A stretch of 64,000 bases of DNA, from assembly GCF_003121705.1 (NCBI RefSeq), contig NZ_PYHR01000002.1:2356001-2420000 (forward strand), read 5' to 3'. The stretch's first letter is position 1, and each line of letters begins with the position of its first letter. This document shows, piece after piece, positions 1-8,747 of the stretch. This stretch comes from Serinibacter arcticus (GTDB lineage: Bacteria > Actinomycetota > Actinomycetes > Actinomycetales > Beutenbergiaceae). Under the pieces are notes generated by a model. The model did no database searches, had not been told where the DNA came from, and saw only the letters and a program-made list of their open reading frames with translations. The translations under genes were made by a program, and so were the position numbers.

Positions 1-992
1 AGCTCCTGCGCCGTGTGACGGGCGCGGCCCGGCCCGACGGGGGCGAGCAGCAGGCGGTGGGCGAGGACGGGCACCGCGAGGCGAGCGACGTCGTCGGGCA
101 CCACGTAGTCGCGGCCCTCCATCGCCGCGGCCGCCTTCGCGGCGCGGGACAGGTGCAGGGCTGCGCGCGGCGAAGCCCCGAGGAGCACCTCGGGCAGCTC
201 GCGCGTGCCGCGGACGAGGGTGAGGAGGTAGTCGCGCACCTGCGCCGCGACGTGGACCTGTGCGACGGCGTCGGCCAGCCGCTGGACCAGCGGGCCGTCG
301 GCGACCTGACGCACGTCGTCGAGCGGATCGGCGGTGTGTCGGTCCTCGAGCATCGCGAGCTCGGCGGCGCGGTCGGGATAGCCGATCGTGGTCTGCGCGA
401 GGAAGCGGTCGCGCTGGGCCTCGGGCAGCGGGAAGGTGCCCTCCATCTCGACCGGGTTCTGCGTCGCCAGGACGAGGAACGGTCGCGTCAGCGGGTAGGT
501 CGTGCCGTCGACCGAGACCTGGCTCTCCTCCATCGCCTCCAGCAGCGCCGACTGCGTGCGCGGCGAGGCCCGGTTGATCTCGTCGGCGACCACGATCGAG
601 GCGAACACCGGACCGGGGCGGAACTCGAACTCCGACGTCACGCGGTTGTAGATGCTCACGCCCGTGACGTCGCTCGGCATGAGGTCGGGCGTGAACTGGA
701 TCCGCGAGACGGGCGCGTCCACGGCGCGCGAGAGCGCCTTGGCCAGGCTGGTCTTGCCGGTGCCGGGCACGTCCTCGATGAGGAGGTGGCCCTCGGAGAG
801 GAGGCAGACGACGGCGAGGCGGACCACGTCCTCCTTGCCCACCAGCACGCGGGAGACCTGCACGCAGATGTCCTCGGCGACGTCGGCGACCTCGCGGACC
901 CGGTCCGAGGCGGTGCTCGCGACGGCGCGGCGGGCGCGGACGGGGGGTTCCTCGGAGCGGACGGGCGGTGCGAACTGGTCCTGGCTCGTCAA
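1..992 (-). CDS. MoxR-family AAA+ ATPase, C-terminus cut by window edge
   Basis: AAA+ ATPase of the MoxR family, which usually acts as a chaperone-like activator of a neighbouring DUF58/VWA or transglutaminase-like protein set. About 330 codons are inside the window and the C-terminus runs off the left edge. Walker A (GTGKTS) lies near residues 77-82 and Walker B ([11 protein letters not shown]) near 135-144; sensor 1 is in ATQNP. The start is taken as TTG at 992 because AGGGAG sits 6 nt upstream and no ATG/GTG fits better. It diverges from the arginine deiminase gene across a 201-bp gap. The usual partner genes would lie to the left, outside the window. Confidence 0.9.
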   Translation of the reverse strand, partial: MTSQDQFAPPVRSEEPPVRARRAVASTASDRVREVADVAEDICVQVSRVLVGKEDVVRLAVVCLLSEGHLLIEDVPGTGKTSLAKALSRAVDAPVSRIQFTPDLMPSDVTGVSIYNRVTSEFEFRPGPVFASIVVADEINRASPRTQSALLEAMEESQVSVDGTTYPLTRPFLVLATQNPVEMEGTFPLPEAQRDRFLAQTTIGYPDRAAELAMLEDRHTADPLDDVRQVADGPLVQRLADAVAQVHVAAQVRDYLLTLVRGTRELPEVLLGASPRAALHLSRAAKAAAAMEGRDYVVPDDVARLAVPVLAHRLLLAPVGPGRARHTAQE

Positions 993-1193
993 CGTGCGCT
1001 CCCTGCCATCGGTCGGGCGAGGTGCCACGTGCACCGGCGCTCGGGACGTCCAGTCTCGCAAACATCGGCGGGTTTCGGGTACCTGCGGGCGTGCACGGAT
1101 CGGGTCGGGTCCGGCGCGCCGCGAGCCGGCCGGGGTTCGCCCGCTACGGTGGCCCCACCCGCCGCGCCACGGCACCGGAGAAGAGGAACGCCC

Positions 1194-2426
1194 ATGCTCG
1201 GAGTCCACTCAGAGGTCGGTCGGCTCGCGCAGGTCGTGCTGCACGAGCCCGGTCTCGAGCTGTACCGCCTCACCCCCGGCAACGTCGAGGAGCTCCTGTT
1301 CGACGACGTCATGTGGGTCCAGCGGGCTCAGGAGGAGCACCGGGGCTTCCAGAAGGCCCTCACCGATCGCGGCGTGACCGTCCACCTCTTCCGCGACCTG
1401 GTCACGACGGCGATCGACGCACCGGGAGCGCGCGAGTTCCTGCAGACCGAGCTCGTCACGGCCCAGCAGTTCGGCGGCGGCCTCGAGCGGCACCTCGTCG
1501 AGCTGGTGGGCGAGATGCCGGCGGCGGACCTGGCCGGCGTGCTCATCGGCGGTCTGCTCAAGCGCGAGGCGGCCGCACAGCTCACGCGCGCGTCGAGCCT
1601 CCTGCTGGAGGTGCTCGGCGAGGACGACTTCCTGCTCTCCCCGCTGCCCAACCACCTGTACCAGCGCGACAACTCCGCCTGGATCTACGGCGGCGTCGCG
1701 ATCAACCCGATGGCCAAGCTCGCGCGCCAGCGCGAGGGCATCAACAGCCGGCTCGTGCTCAACTTCCACCCCGCGTTCGCGACGGAGCCGTTCACCTTCT
1801 ACCGCGGCAACGACTCCGTCCACCACGCGCCGGCGACGGTGGAAGGCGGCGACATCCTCGTCGTCGGGAACCGCACGGTGATGATCGGGATCGGTGAGCG
1901 AACGGCGCCGCAGGGTGCGGAGGCGCTCGCCCACGCACTGTTCGCGGCCGACGCCGTCGACCGGATCATCGCCGTCGAGCTGCCGAACCAGCGCGCGTTC
2001 ATGCACCTCGACACCGCGATGACGATGATCGACACCGACGCGTTCAGCGTCTACCCCTACCTGCCCGAGTCGCTGCGCTCATACACGCTGGTGGCGAGCG
2101 ACGCCGGATCGCCCGCCGGGGAGTTCCGGGTCGCCGAGAACGCGGAGCTGTTCCCTGTCGTGGCGGACGCGATCGGCGTCGAGCGGATCCGCGTGCTGCA
2201 GGCGCCGACCGACACGTTCGAGGCCGCGCGCGAGCAGTGGGACGACGGCAACAACTTCCTCGCGGTCTCCCCCGGCGTCGTGCTCGGGTACGAGCGCAAC
2301 ACCACGACGAACCTCTACCTGGCCGACCAGGGCATCGAGGTCGTGGGGCTGGTGGGCTCGGAGCTGGGCCGCGGCCGCGGCGGTCCGCGCTGCATGAGCT
2401 GCCCGATCGAGCGCGCCGCGGTCTAG
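1194..2426 (+). CDS. arcA: Arginine deiminase
   Basis: Cytosolic arginine deiminase (410 aa, normal length) converting L-arginine to citrulline and ammonia. Visible family motifs are [11 protein letters not shown] (about residues 152-162), [22 protein letters not shown] with the catalytic His near 269, and the C-terminal GGPRCMS with the nucleophilic Cys at 400. The reading frame is open much further upstream, but ATG 1194 is chosen because GGAGAAGAGG precedes it and homology begins with [10 protein letters not shown] possible -10 (TACGGT, 1144-1149) lies about 45 nt upstream. No arcB, arcC or arcD lies beside it, so the energy-yielding pathway is not encoded here as an operon. Confidence 0.95.
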   Translation: MLGVHSEVGRLAQVVLHEPGLELYRLTPGNVEELLFDDVMWVQRAQEEHRGFQKALTDRGVTVHLFRDLVTTAIDAPGAREFLQTELVTAQQFGGGLERHLVELVGEMPAADLAGVLIGGLLKREAAAQLTRASSLLLEVLGEDDFLLSPLPNHLYQRDNSAWIYGGVAINPMAKLARQREGINSRLVLNFHPAFATEPFTFYRGNDSVHHAPATVEGGDILVVGNRTVMIGIGERTAPQGAEALAHALFAADAVDRIIAVELPNQRAFMHLDTAMTMIDTDAFSVYPYLPESLRSYTLVASDAGSPAGEFRVAENAELFPVVADAIGVERIRVLQAPTDTFEAAREQWDDGNNFLAVSPGVVLGYERNTTTNLYLADQGIEVVGLVGSELGRGRGGPRCMSCPIERAAV

Positions 2427-2436
2427 CCCCCCTACG

Positions 2437-2533
2437 CCGGCGAGGGGTTTCCGCACCACCGGCGAGGGGGTTACGCACCACCGGCGAGGGGTTTCCGCAC
2501 CACCGGCGAGGGGTTTCCGCACCACCGGCGAGG
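2437..2533. repeat. 22-bp tandem repeat, about 4.4 copies
   Basis: Head-to-tail 22-bp units with core CGGCGAGGGGTTTCCGCAC begin just after the arginine deiminase stop and end at the DUF3995 stop codon. Unit 2 differs (GGGGGTTACG). Degenerate copies in the opposite orientation occur at 4657-4699, so this is a dispersed family that sits at gene 3' ends. There are no unique spacers, so it is not CRISPR. Confidence 0.85.
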
Positions 2534-2535
2534 AG

Positions 2536-3018
2536 TCAGTGCGCGCGGCGTCCCCGCCACAACCCGCAGGCCAGCAGCACGCCCCAGACGATGAACAGCG
2601 GGTCCCACAGCCACGCGTGCCCGATCATCGCGGGCCGGTCGATCGCGCCGCCGTCGTTGACGACGCCCGCGAGCACCAGGTTGCCGACCACCGTGTTCGC
2701 GCCACCCCATCCCACCAGGACGACGACGGCGAGCCACGCCAGCGTCCGTGTCACGCGGCGCCAGGGCCACCGCCGCGCGTCGAGCCACGCGGGCCCGACG
2801 GCGGCCACCGCCTTCACCACGACCAACGGCGCGAGGAGCCAGAGGCGCCCGTCGAAGGTGGTGAGCACGCGTTCGCCGAGCGTCTCCAGCAGCCAGGTCC
2901 CGCCGGCCGCCCAGTACGCGCTGATCGCGGCGTGCAGAAGGCCGACGACCGCGGCCGCCGCGAGGAGGGCCCGTCCCGGGCGCGACGGCGGGGGTGCGGT
3001 CGTGCGCGCATCGTCCAC
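2536..3018 (-). CDS. DUF3995-type small membrane protein
   Basis: 160-residue integral membrane protein of unknown role with about four hydrophobic helices (starting near LLAAAAVVGLLHAAISAYWA, then LLAPLVVVKAVAAVG, LAWLAVVVLVGWG and LFIVWGVLLACGLW). The pattern resembles DUF3995. The start is uncertain: GTG 3018 is the last usable start before the first helix, but GGAGG is only one base away, so a leaderless mRNA or a different start is possible. It is convergent with arginine deiminase, with the 22-bp repeat array between the two stops. Confidence 0.7.
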   Translation of the reverse strand: MDDARTTAPPPSRPGRALLAAAAVVGLLHAAISAYWAAGGTWLLETLGERVLTTFDGRLWLLAPLVVVKAVAAVGPAWLDARRWPWRRVTRTLAWLAVVVLVGWGGANTVVGNLVLAGVVNDGGAIDRPAMIGHAWLWDPLFIVWGVLLACGLWRGRRAH

Positions 3019-3782
3019 GCCTCCACACTTCTTCCGGTCACCGGCCCACGACAACCCCGACCTCGGAGCCGTCCCCCGGCCATGGCAGCACGAAGCCCCC
3101 AATCCTCGCGAGGACGGGGGCTTCGCTCCCCGGTCGATCTGGACCGGGGCAGGGTGGCGGCGCCGGCACGTGAGGGGCGTGGTGACCCGCGACTGGTCGC
3201 AGGAACCCGGCAGACACCACCCGTCTGAGGCGACCCAGGGGGCCGCGGTACGGGAACCGTCCGAGACGGCGGTGGGGCAGTCACGAACCTGGGCTCCTGA
3301 CCGTCCTTGGTCATCGTGCACCCATCGCGCAACATTTAGATGAAACTGGGCACCGGCCGAGAAATGAAACGCGTCACAGCGCGCTACCGGGATGATCGGA
3401 TCGCACGAAAGCGGAGCAAACATTGCCGACGCAATTTTCCGGGCCCGCCGCACCCCGCCCAGACTGAGCCGAAAGAGCGGGACCGGTTCACCGACAAGTC
3501 AAAAATGATCAACGGACACCAAGAAGCATTTTCTCGGACCGAGCGGGCCCACCGCCGGTCGCGCCGCTTCCGCGCCGGCCGCAACGTTGCTAGCGTCGGG
3601 GCACGCCGGGGTCGACGGCGTGGGGACCCCCCTCCGAGACCTGCGAGCACCACACACCATTCCATGACGGTTGCGCGCCCGAACGCCCGCCCGGGCATTC
3701 GCGACAAAGTCACTTGTCGCGCGCCGGCACGTGACCGCGACGTGGCAGCCCGCGGTCGTCAGATTCTTTGGAGGGCAGCTCT
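3019..3782. other. Long intergenic region, no gene recognised
   Basis: 764 bp without a convincing coding region; the small open frames here look like chance. It holds one strong hairpin (3091-3125). The segment from about 3325 to 3540 is visibly AT-richer than the rest of the window and contains runs such as GTCAAAAATGATCAA. It lies upstream of the HTH gene at 3783 and may hold its promoter and operator. No riboswitch or tRNA could be recognised. Confidence 0.6.
3091..3125. terminator. Strong hairpin, terminator-like
   Basis: Perfect 10-bp stem CGAAGCCCCC / GGGGGCTTCG around a 15-nt loop that itself contains the palindrome CCTCGCGAGG. There is no T-tract, as is common in high-GC actinobacteria. 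It may insulate the DUF3995 gene. Confidence 0.6.
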
Positions 3783-4082
3783 GTGAATGACACGTCACAG
3801 GAGGGTGCAGCGTCATCCGCGAACCCCTCGGGAGCTGGCGCGGAAAAAGTCGACAATGCTGGCCCGACCCACCGATTCCTCACCGTCGACGAGGTCGCCG
3901 AGCAGCTGCGGGTCAAGCCGGCGGCCGTCCGATCGCTGCTCTACAGCGGTGACCTCGTGGGCTTCCAGGTCGGGGAGCGCGGCCTGTGGCGCGTCGAGCG
4001 GGTCGACTTCGACGACTACGTCTCCGCCCAGAAATCACGCGCCGTGGGCACGCGCAGGGTCGCGACGAACCGGACGGCGTAG
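3783..4082 (+). CDS. HTH (excisionase/BldC-like) DNA-binding protein
   Basis: 99-residue small DNA-binding protein. After a Ser/Ala-rich 30-residue leader comes a MerR/excisionase-type helix-turn-helix (FLTVDEVAEQLRVKPAAVRS, residues about 32-51) followed by a wing (VGERGLWRVERVDFDDYV). Start GTG 3783 has GGAGGG 7 nt upstream; the in-frame TTG at 3768 overlaps that ribosome-binding site and is rejected. Similar single-domain proteins act as developmental or housekeeping regulators in actinobacteria. No phage integrase is nearby, so a true excisionase is unlikely. Confidence 0.8.
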   Translation: MNDTSQEGAASSANPSGAGAEKVDNAGPTHRFLTVDEVAEQLRVKPAAVRSLLYSGDLVGFQVGERGLWRVERVDFDDYVSAQKSRAVGTRRVATNRTA

Positions 4083-4137
4083 CCGCGGGCCCGCTCGCCC
4101 CGTACCGTGCGGCCCGCGTGGGTGGGAGGATCCACGC

Positions 4138-4632
4138 ATGTCCACGATCGATCCGCTGCAGACACTGCTCGATGACGAGCGCACCCAGCTCGACGCGCGG
4201 CTCGACGCCCACCGCCACGGCCTGCGCGCCAGCCTGGACGGACTGACGGAGGAGGAGGTCCACCGTCGCCTCGTCCAGTCCGACACGACGCTGATCGGCC
4301 TGCTGGCGCACGTCACCTACGTCGAGCAGATCTGGTCCCAGGAGGCGGTGCTCGGGCGGCCACGCGCGGAGCTGGGCCTCCCGCCGTCGCCGGCCGACGC
4401 CTTCCACCTCCCCCACGGCCGCACGATCGACGCCGCCCTCGCGGCCCACGCGGCCGCCGTCGAGCAGTCGAGGCACACCCTCGCGCTGCGGGGGCTTGGC
4501 GACGTCGTGACCGGGCACGCGTTCGGCCCGATGACCGTGCGCTGGGTGCTCCTGCACCTCCTGTCCGAGCTCGCGCAGCACCACGGCCACGCCGAGATCC
4601 TGCGGGAGCAGGTGCTCGCGCTGCGCGACTAG
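4138..4632 (+). CDS. DinB/DUF664 family protein
   Basis: 164-residue member of the DinB four-helix-bundle fold (DUF664 type, related to mycothiol-dependent transferases). The metal-binding His pattern is partly visible: H in GLLAHVTYVE near residue 60 and the C-terminal LAQHHGHAEILR. Start ATG 4138 is preceded by GGGAGGA. A likely -10 (TACCGT, 4103-4108) gives a short leader. The substrate is unknown; mycothiol- or thiol-dependent transfer is family knowledge only. Confidence 0.8.
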   Translation: MSTIDPLQTLLDDERTQLDARLDAHRHGLRASLDGLTEEEVHRRLVQSDTTLIGLLAHVTYVEQIWSQEAVLGRPRAELGLPPSPADAFHLPHGRTIDAALAAHAAAVEQSRHTLALRGLGDVVTGHAFGPMTVRWVLLHLLSELAQHHGHAEILREQVLALRD

Positions 4633-4656
4633 CGGCGGGGTGGCGGTGGTGGCGGG

Positions 4657-4699
4657 TGCGCAACCCCCTCGCCGACGGTGCAGAAACCCCTCGCCGGGC
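4657..4699. repeat. Two degenerate copies of the 22-bp repeat, inverted
   Basis: Two 21-22-bp units containing AACCCCCTCGCCG and AAACCCCTCGCCG are the reverse complement of the array at 2437-2533. They lie just after the DinB stop codon, again at a gene 3' end. Confidence 0.75.
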
Positions 4700-4717
4700 G
4701 TGACGGCGCACGCTCGC

Positions 4718-4723
4718 TAGGCT
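4718..4723 (+). promoter_or_regulatory. -10 element, leaderless promoter
   Basis: TAGGCT ends 6 nt before GTG 4730, placing transcription start at the start codon. Confidence 0.55.
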
Positions 4724-4729
4724 CGAGGA

Positions 4730-5602
4730 GTGGCCTCCCCTCCCGCGCACGTCCTGGACCTCTTCGCGGTCCCCGACCTCGCGACCCCGCTCCCCGGCGG
4801 CCAGGGTGAGAGCGTGCAGGTCGGCGACCTGGTCCTGAGCCCGGGCCGCGACGCCGACGTCCAGGCCTGGCTGAGCCCCGTGCTCGCCCGCTTCGCCTAC
4901 GAGCTCGACCTCTCCCCCAGCCGCCGCGGCTTCCGCGTCGCGATGCCCGTCCCCGCGCGCGACGGCGAGTGGGTCGTCGACGGCTGGGCCGCGAGCCGCT
5001 ACGAGCCGGGCACCACCACGTGCCACGACCTCGACGTCGTCCTCGCCGCCGGCCGCCTCCTGCACGCCCGCCTCGCGTCGCTCGTCGGCGCGCGCCCGGC
5101 GGCCGTCGCGGCGCGCACCGACCGGTGGGCGACGGCGGAGCGGCTCGCCTTCGCGCCGTCGCGGGCCGTCGTAGCGCCCACCACGGGCCCGACCCCGGAC
5201 GCCGCCACCCTCGCCCACCACGCCACCGACCACCCCGTCGTGGCCGGCCTCGTCGCCGAGCTCGCCACCACCGATCCGGCCGACCTCGGCCCGAACCAGC
5301 TGGTGCACGCCGACCTCGCGGGCAACGTGCTGATCGACGGCGCGGGCGCCGCCGTCGTCATCGACCTCGCTCCCGCCTGGCGGCCGCAGCGCTGGGCCGA
5401 GGCTGTCTGCGTGCTCGACTCCGTGCTGTGGCACGGTGCCCCGCCCGCGGTCCTGGAGGACTGGACGTCCGGCGTCGAGCGCCAGGCGATGCTGCGGGCC
5501 GTGCTGTTCCGCGTGCTGTCCGACCGGCCTGTCCGCCCCCGTCCCTACGAGGCGGTCCTGACCGCGCTCGGTCGACCTGCACCGCGCAACGTCCCGCGCT
5601 GA
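4730..5602 (+). CDS. TIGR02569-like / APH-fold protein
   Basis: 290-residue protein with an aminoglycoside-phosphotransferase-like C-lobe. LVHADLAGNVLID (near residues 190-202) corresponds to the catalytic HxDxxxxN loop and VVIDLAP (near 207) to the metal-binding Asp segment. The N-terminus is diverged and no clear P-loop Lys is seen. The overall pattern matches the uncharacterised actinobacterial TIGR02569 family. Start GTG 4730 is supported by a leaderless -10 at 4718-4723. The substrate is unknown. Confidence 0.7.
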   Translation: MASPPAHVLDLFAVPDLATPLPGGQGESVQVGDLVLSPGRDADVQAWLSPVLARFAYELDLSPSRRGFRVAMPVPARDGEWVVDGWAASRYEPGTTTCHDLDVVLAAGRLLHARLASLVGARPAAVAARTDRWATAERLAFAPSRAVVAPTTGPTPDAATLAHHATDHPVVAGLVAELATTDPADLGPNQLVHADLAGNVLIDGAGAAVVIDLAPAWRPQRWAEAVCVLDSVLWHGAPPAVLEDWTSGVERQAMLRAVLFRVLSDRPVRPRPYEAVLTALGRPAPRNVPR

Positions 5603-5603
5603 C

Positions 5604-5609
5604 TACTCT
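5604..5609 (+). promoter_or_regulatory. -10 element, leaderless promoter
   Basis: TACTCT, 6 nt before ATG 5616 of the MOSC gene. Confidence 0.5.
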
Positions 5610-5615
5610 TCCCGG

Positions 5616-6167
5616 ATGGCCCGACTCCTCGCCGTCTGCACCGTCCACCAGCTTCGCCCCGACCCGGGGACCATCGGCGTCACCGCGATCGGCAAGCGTC
5701 CGGTCGACGGGCCGGTGAGGATCGGCCCGTACGGCGTGCGCGCCGACGTCCAGGCCGATCGGAAGCACCACGGCGGCCTGGAGAAGGCCCTCTACGCCTA
5801 CGCGCAGGAGGACGCCGAGTTCTGGGCCGAGCGGCTCGGGCGCGACCTCCCGCCGGGGTTCTTCGGCGAGAACCTGCGCACCGAGGGCATCGACGTCAAC
5901 GCCGCGCGCATCGGCGAGGTGTGGCGTCTCGGGGACCAGGTCGAGGTCCAGGTGACGATGCCGCGCACGCCGTGCGGGACGTTCGCACGCCGGGTCGGCG
6001 GTGCGGACGAGCGCGGCTGGGTCCGCCGGTTCTCGCAGGAGCGCCGGCTCGGCCCCTACCTCCGGGTGGTGCGGAACGGAACGGTTCGCGCCGGGGACGA
6101 GATCGTCGTCCTCGACCGCCCCGACGACGCCCCGGGTCTGATCGAGATCTACCGTGATCCGGCCTGA
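5616..6167 (+). CDS. MOSC domain protein (YiiM-like)
   Basis: 183-residue stand-alone MOSC domain protein. MOSC proteins move sulfur, nitrogen or molybdenum-cofactor ligands and often reduce N-hydroxylated compounds. GENLRTEGI near residues 88-96 and the conserved Cys in MPRTPCGTF near 115 match the YiiM/MOSC core. ATG 5616 starts 13 nt after the preceding stop and also has its own leaderless -10. No partner reductase is adjacent, so the substrate is unknown. Confidence 0.85.
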   Translation: MARLLAVCTVHQLRPDPGTIGVTAIGKRPVDGPVRIGPYGVRADVQADRKHHGGLEKALYAYAQEDAEFWAERLGRDLPPGFFGENLRTEGIDVNAARIGEVWRLGDQVEVQVTMPRTPCGTFARRVGGADERGWVRRFSQERRLGPYLRVVRNGTVRAGDEIVVLDRPDDAPGLIEIYRDPA

Positions 6168-6182
6168 TCCGGCCTGATCCGG
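6155..6182. repeat. 10-bp tandem repeat at MOSC 3' end
   Basis: TGATCCGGCC repeated about 2.8 times; the second copy supplies the TGA stop codon at 6165-6167. Confidence 0.8.
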
Positions 6183-6241
6183 GCACCGTCTCACCCACAC
6201 GAGACGTTCGGCGGCGAACCGAACGACGCGATCGTCGGGGC

Positions 6242-6247
6242 TAGCCT
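6242..6247 (+). promoter_or_regulatory. -10 element, leaderless promoter
   Basis: TAGCCT, 6 nt before ATG 6254 of the STAND gene; it argues against the in-frame GTG at 6248. Confidence 0.55.
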
Positions 6248-6253
6248 GTGGGC

Positions 6254-8743
6254 ATGGACGCGCCGACCGCCCCGCCGGGCCTCGACGCCATCGCCGAGCG
6301 CTTGCGCGACCTCCGCGTCCAGGCGGGCCAGCCGAGCTTCACCGAGATCGCCCGAGAGGTCGGTCGGTTGCGGGATGCCCGCGGTGTGAGCCCCTGGGCC
6401 GCCAGGCCCGGCCGCGTCACCGTGTACGACGTCTTCCGCGACGGCCGCAAGCGTGTCGACATCGACCTGGTGCTGGACGTGCTGACCGCCCTGGGGTTCG
6501 CGGACGAACGCGTGCCGGTCAGGCAGCTCTACCGCGAGATCGTCAGCACGCGCGCCTCCAGCACCGCCCGGCCGCGTGTCGAGACCCTCGCCGTCCCTGC
6601 CGACGTCGACCTGCTGGGGCGCGAGCTCGAGCTCGAGCACCTCCTCACCGCCCTGACGACGGCGGCCCTCGCATCCTCCGACAAGACGTTCGCGGTGGTC
6701 ACGGGGCTCGCGGGCGTCGGGAAGACCGCCCTCGCGCGCGCCGTCACCCATCGGCTGGTGGCGACCGTCCCCGGGGCGTTCGCCGTCGAGGCTTCCGTCC
6801 GCACCGCCTCGGGCGACAGCGAGGCGACCTCCGTCGGGCCCGACCACATCGTCTCGGCCGTCGACGCGATGCTCCAGCGCCGGCGGCAGTCCGACGACGA
6901 CGTCGCCCCCCGCTGCGTGGTGCTGCTGGACGACGTCGTCTCGAGCGAGAACCTCGAGGCGGTCGTCGCCGGGCTGCCGAGCGGGAGTCTCGTCGTCGCG
7001 ACCTGCCGGCGCGACCTCGTGGTGACCGGCACGGCCGCGCACGTCCGCCTCGGCCCCCTCGACACGACCACGACCGCCGCGCTGCTGCGCGCCGCCCTCC
7101 CCACCGATCGTGTCGTCTCCGACGCCGACTCCGAGGCCCTCCACCGCCTCGCGGAGCTGTGCGGCGGCCTGCCGCTCGCCGTCTCGATCCTCCAGGGCCA
7201 GATCGCCGCCCGGCCCGGCTGGCCGCTCTCCGACGTGGAGATGTGGCTCGCCCGCGCCGAGCAGGAGCACGTCGGCTTTCTCGACTCGGTCCACGACGGT
7301 CTCGATCCGGGCGTCGCGCGGGCGCTGCGCCTGTGCGCCCTGCACCCCGCGCGCCTCTCACCCGCCGAGATCGCAGCTCTGACGGGAACCGATGACACCG
7401 AGGCGGAGCGCGCGATCGCCGTCCTCGTCCGGGAGCACCTGCTGGTGCGCGATCCCGGCGGGCGGCTCGACCTGCACGACCTCGTCCGGGGGCACGCGCA
7501 GCGCCGAGCGACCGAGGTCGAGCCGTACTCGCAGGTCAAGCTCGCCGTCGAACGCCTCGGCGGGCTTCTGCTTCACTCCCCCGACCCCGGCACCGACTGG
7601 CTCGAGGAGCACGTCGAGGTGGTGGTCACGACGGCGCAGCTCGCCGCCGACCACGAGCTTCCCGCCGTCGTCACCGGCCTCGCGGACCTCGCACACGTCC
7701 ACCTGCGCCGCACGCTGCGCGACGGCGACTCGCTCCTCCTGCTCGGGGCCGCGCGCCGGCACGGGCTGCCCGAGGAGCGTGCCGAGGCTGATCGGCGCTA
7801 CATCCAGACGCTGCTCTACGCCAAGGACGCGACGGGTGCCCTCGCCATCGGTGAGCCGCTGCTGGCCCTGACGTCCGACCCGCGCTACCACCACAGCCTC
7901 GCCCTGGTTGCGGAGGCGTACCGCTTCTCGGCGCGCTACGACGACGCGATCCGCACCGCGCTGTCGGCCCGCGACGGCGCGATCGCGGCCGAGGATCTCT
8001 TCGTCATCACCATCGCCAGCTCGACTCTCGTCTACAGCCACCTCGAGAAGCTCGAGGCCACCCGGGCCCGCGAGGCCTGCGAGGTCGGCCTCGCCGCTCT
8101 CGCCGACGCCGAGGCCCCGCACGAACGCCTCAGCCTCCTGCACTCCCTCGGGCGGACGCTCGTGCTCGACGCCGAGTGGGACCGGGCGCGGCAGGCCTAC
8201 GAGGAGTGTCGCGTGCTCGCAGCTGGAGCCGACCGCCAGGACATGCTCGCGTTCTGCGCGCTGCAGCTCGAGGTGATCGACCTCCTCAGCGGCGACGTCA
8301 TGACGGCGGTCACCCGCCTCACGGCGACGGTCGAGTCGGCCCTACGGATCGGCGACGCCTACGTCGCGTTCGAGGGGATGCTCTGGCTCGGCCTCGCCCA
8401 CCTGCGCGCGGGAGACCCCGACGCCGCGGCCCCGTGGCTCGACCAGGCCCGCGAGGCCGCCGACATCGACGACACCGGGCGGGTCGAGGCCCACCTCGCC
8501 GAGCTCGCGCTCGGTCGCCGCGACGCCGACGCCGCCGAACGTCACCTCCGGGCGGCGACGACGCTCGGTCGGGGCGGCCGGACCGTCGAGCTGCTGGTGG
8601 CGCAGGGCCTCGGTGACGTGGCGGCGCTCCGCGGGGACCTCGACGACGCGCGACAGCACTGGGGCGACGCGCTAGCCCTGGACCCACCCGCGCTGTACGC
8701 GGTGCCGCTGCGCGAGCGGGTCGAGGGAGGCGAGCGTCGCTGA
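6254..8743 (+). CDS. STAND-type NTPase regulator (HTH + NB-ARC + TPR-like)
   Basis: 829-residue signalling ATPase. Residues 1-95 look like an XRE-type region (AERLRDLRVQAGQPSFTEIA, VTVYDVFRDGRKR) as in other actinobacterial HTH-NB-ARC proteins. The NB-ARC core follows, with P-loop GLAGVGKTALARA near 150-162, Walker B VVLLDDVV near 222 and the GGLPLAVSIL motif near 303. Residues about 430-820 are helical repeats resembling TPRs (for example ARAYEECRVL-type helices). The expected role is a ligand-gated, ATP-dependent transcription regulator or scaffold. No specific target is visible; the next gene is convergent, only 4 bp away. Confidence 0.8.
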   Translation: MDAPTAPPGLDAIAERLRDLRVQAGQPSFTEIAREVGRLRDARGVSPWAARPGRVTVYDVFRDGRKRVDIDLVLDVLTALGFADERVPVRQLYREIVSTRASSTARPRVETLAVPADVDLLGRELELEHLLTALTTAALASSDKTFAVVTGLAGVGKTALARAVTHRLVATVPGAFAVEASVRTASGDSEATSVGPDHIVSAVDAMLQRRRQSDDDVAPRCVVLLDDVVSSENLEAVVAGLPSGSLVVATCRRDLVVTGTAAHVRLGPLDTTTTAALLRAALPTDRVVSDADSEALHRLAELCGGLPLAVSILQGQIAARPGWPLSDVEMWLARAEQEHVGFLDSVHDGLDPGVARALRLCALHPARLSPAEIAALTGTDDTEAERAIAVLVREHLLVRDPGGRLDLHDLVRGHAQRRATEVEPYSQVKLAVERLGGLLLHSPDPGTDWLEEHVEVVVTTAQLAADHELPAVVTGLADLAHVHLRRTLRDGDSLLLLGAARRHGLPEERAEADRRYIQTLLYAKDATGALAIGEPLLALTSDPRYHHSLALVAEAYRFSARYDDAIRTALSARDGAIAAEDLFVITIASSTLVYSHLEKLEATRAREACEVGLAALADAEAPHERLSLLHSLGRTLVLDAEWDRARQAYEECRVLAAGADRQDMLAFCALQLEVIDLLSGDVMTAVTRLTATVESALRIGDAYVAFEGMLWLGLAHLRAGDPDAAAPWLDQAREAADIDDTGRVEAHLAELALGRRDADAAERHLRAATTLGRGGRTVELLVAQGLGDVAALRGDLDDARQHWGDALALDPPALYAVPLRERVEGGERR

Positions 8744-8747
8744 AGAC

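Noticed and set aside
15-1193. Apparent 390-residue N-terminal extension of arginine deiminase
   Set aside because: The extension is antisense to MoxR and lacks homology; ATG 1194 has the ribosome-binding site and the family start.
2437-2533. Possible CRISPR array
   Set aside because: Units are directly adjacent with no spacers, and no cas genes are present.
3019-3780. Riboswitch or tRNA in the long gap
   Set aside because: Only a simple hairpin could be supported; no cloverleaf or known riboswitch core was found.
3783-4082. Phage excisionase marking an integrated element
   Set aside because: No integrase, attachment repeats or phage genes around it; the fold is also used by chromosomal regulators.
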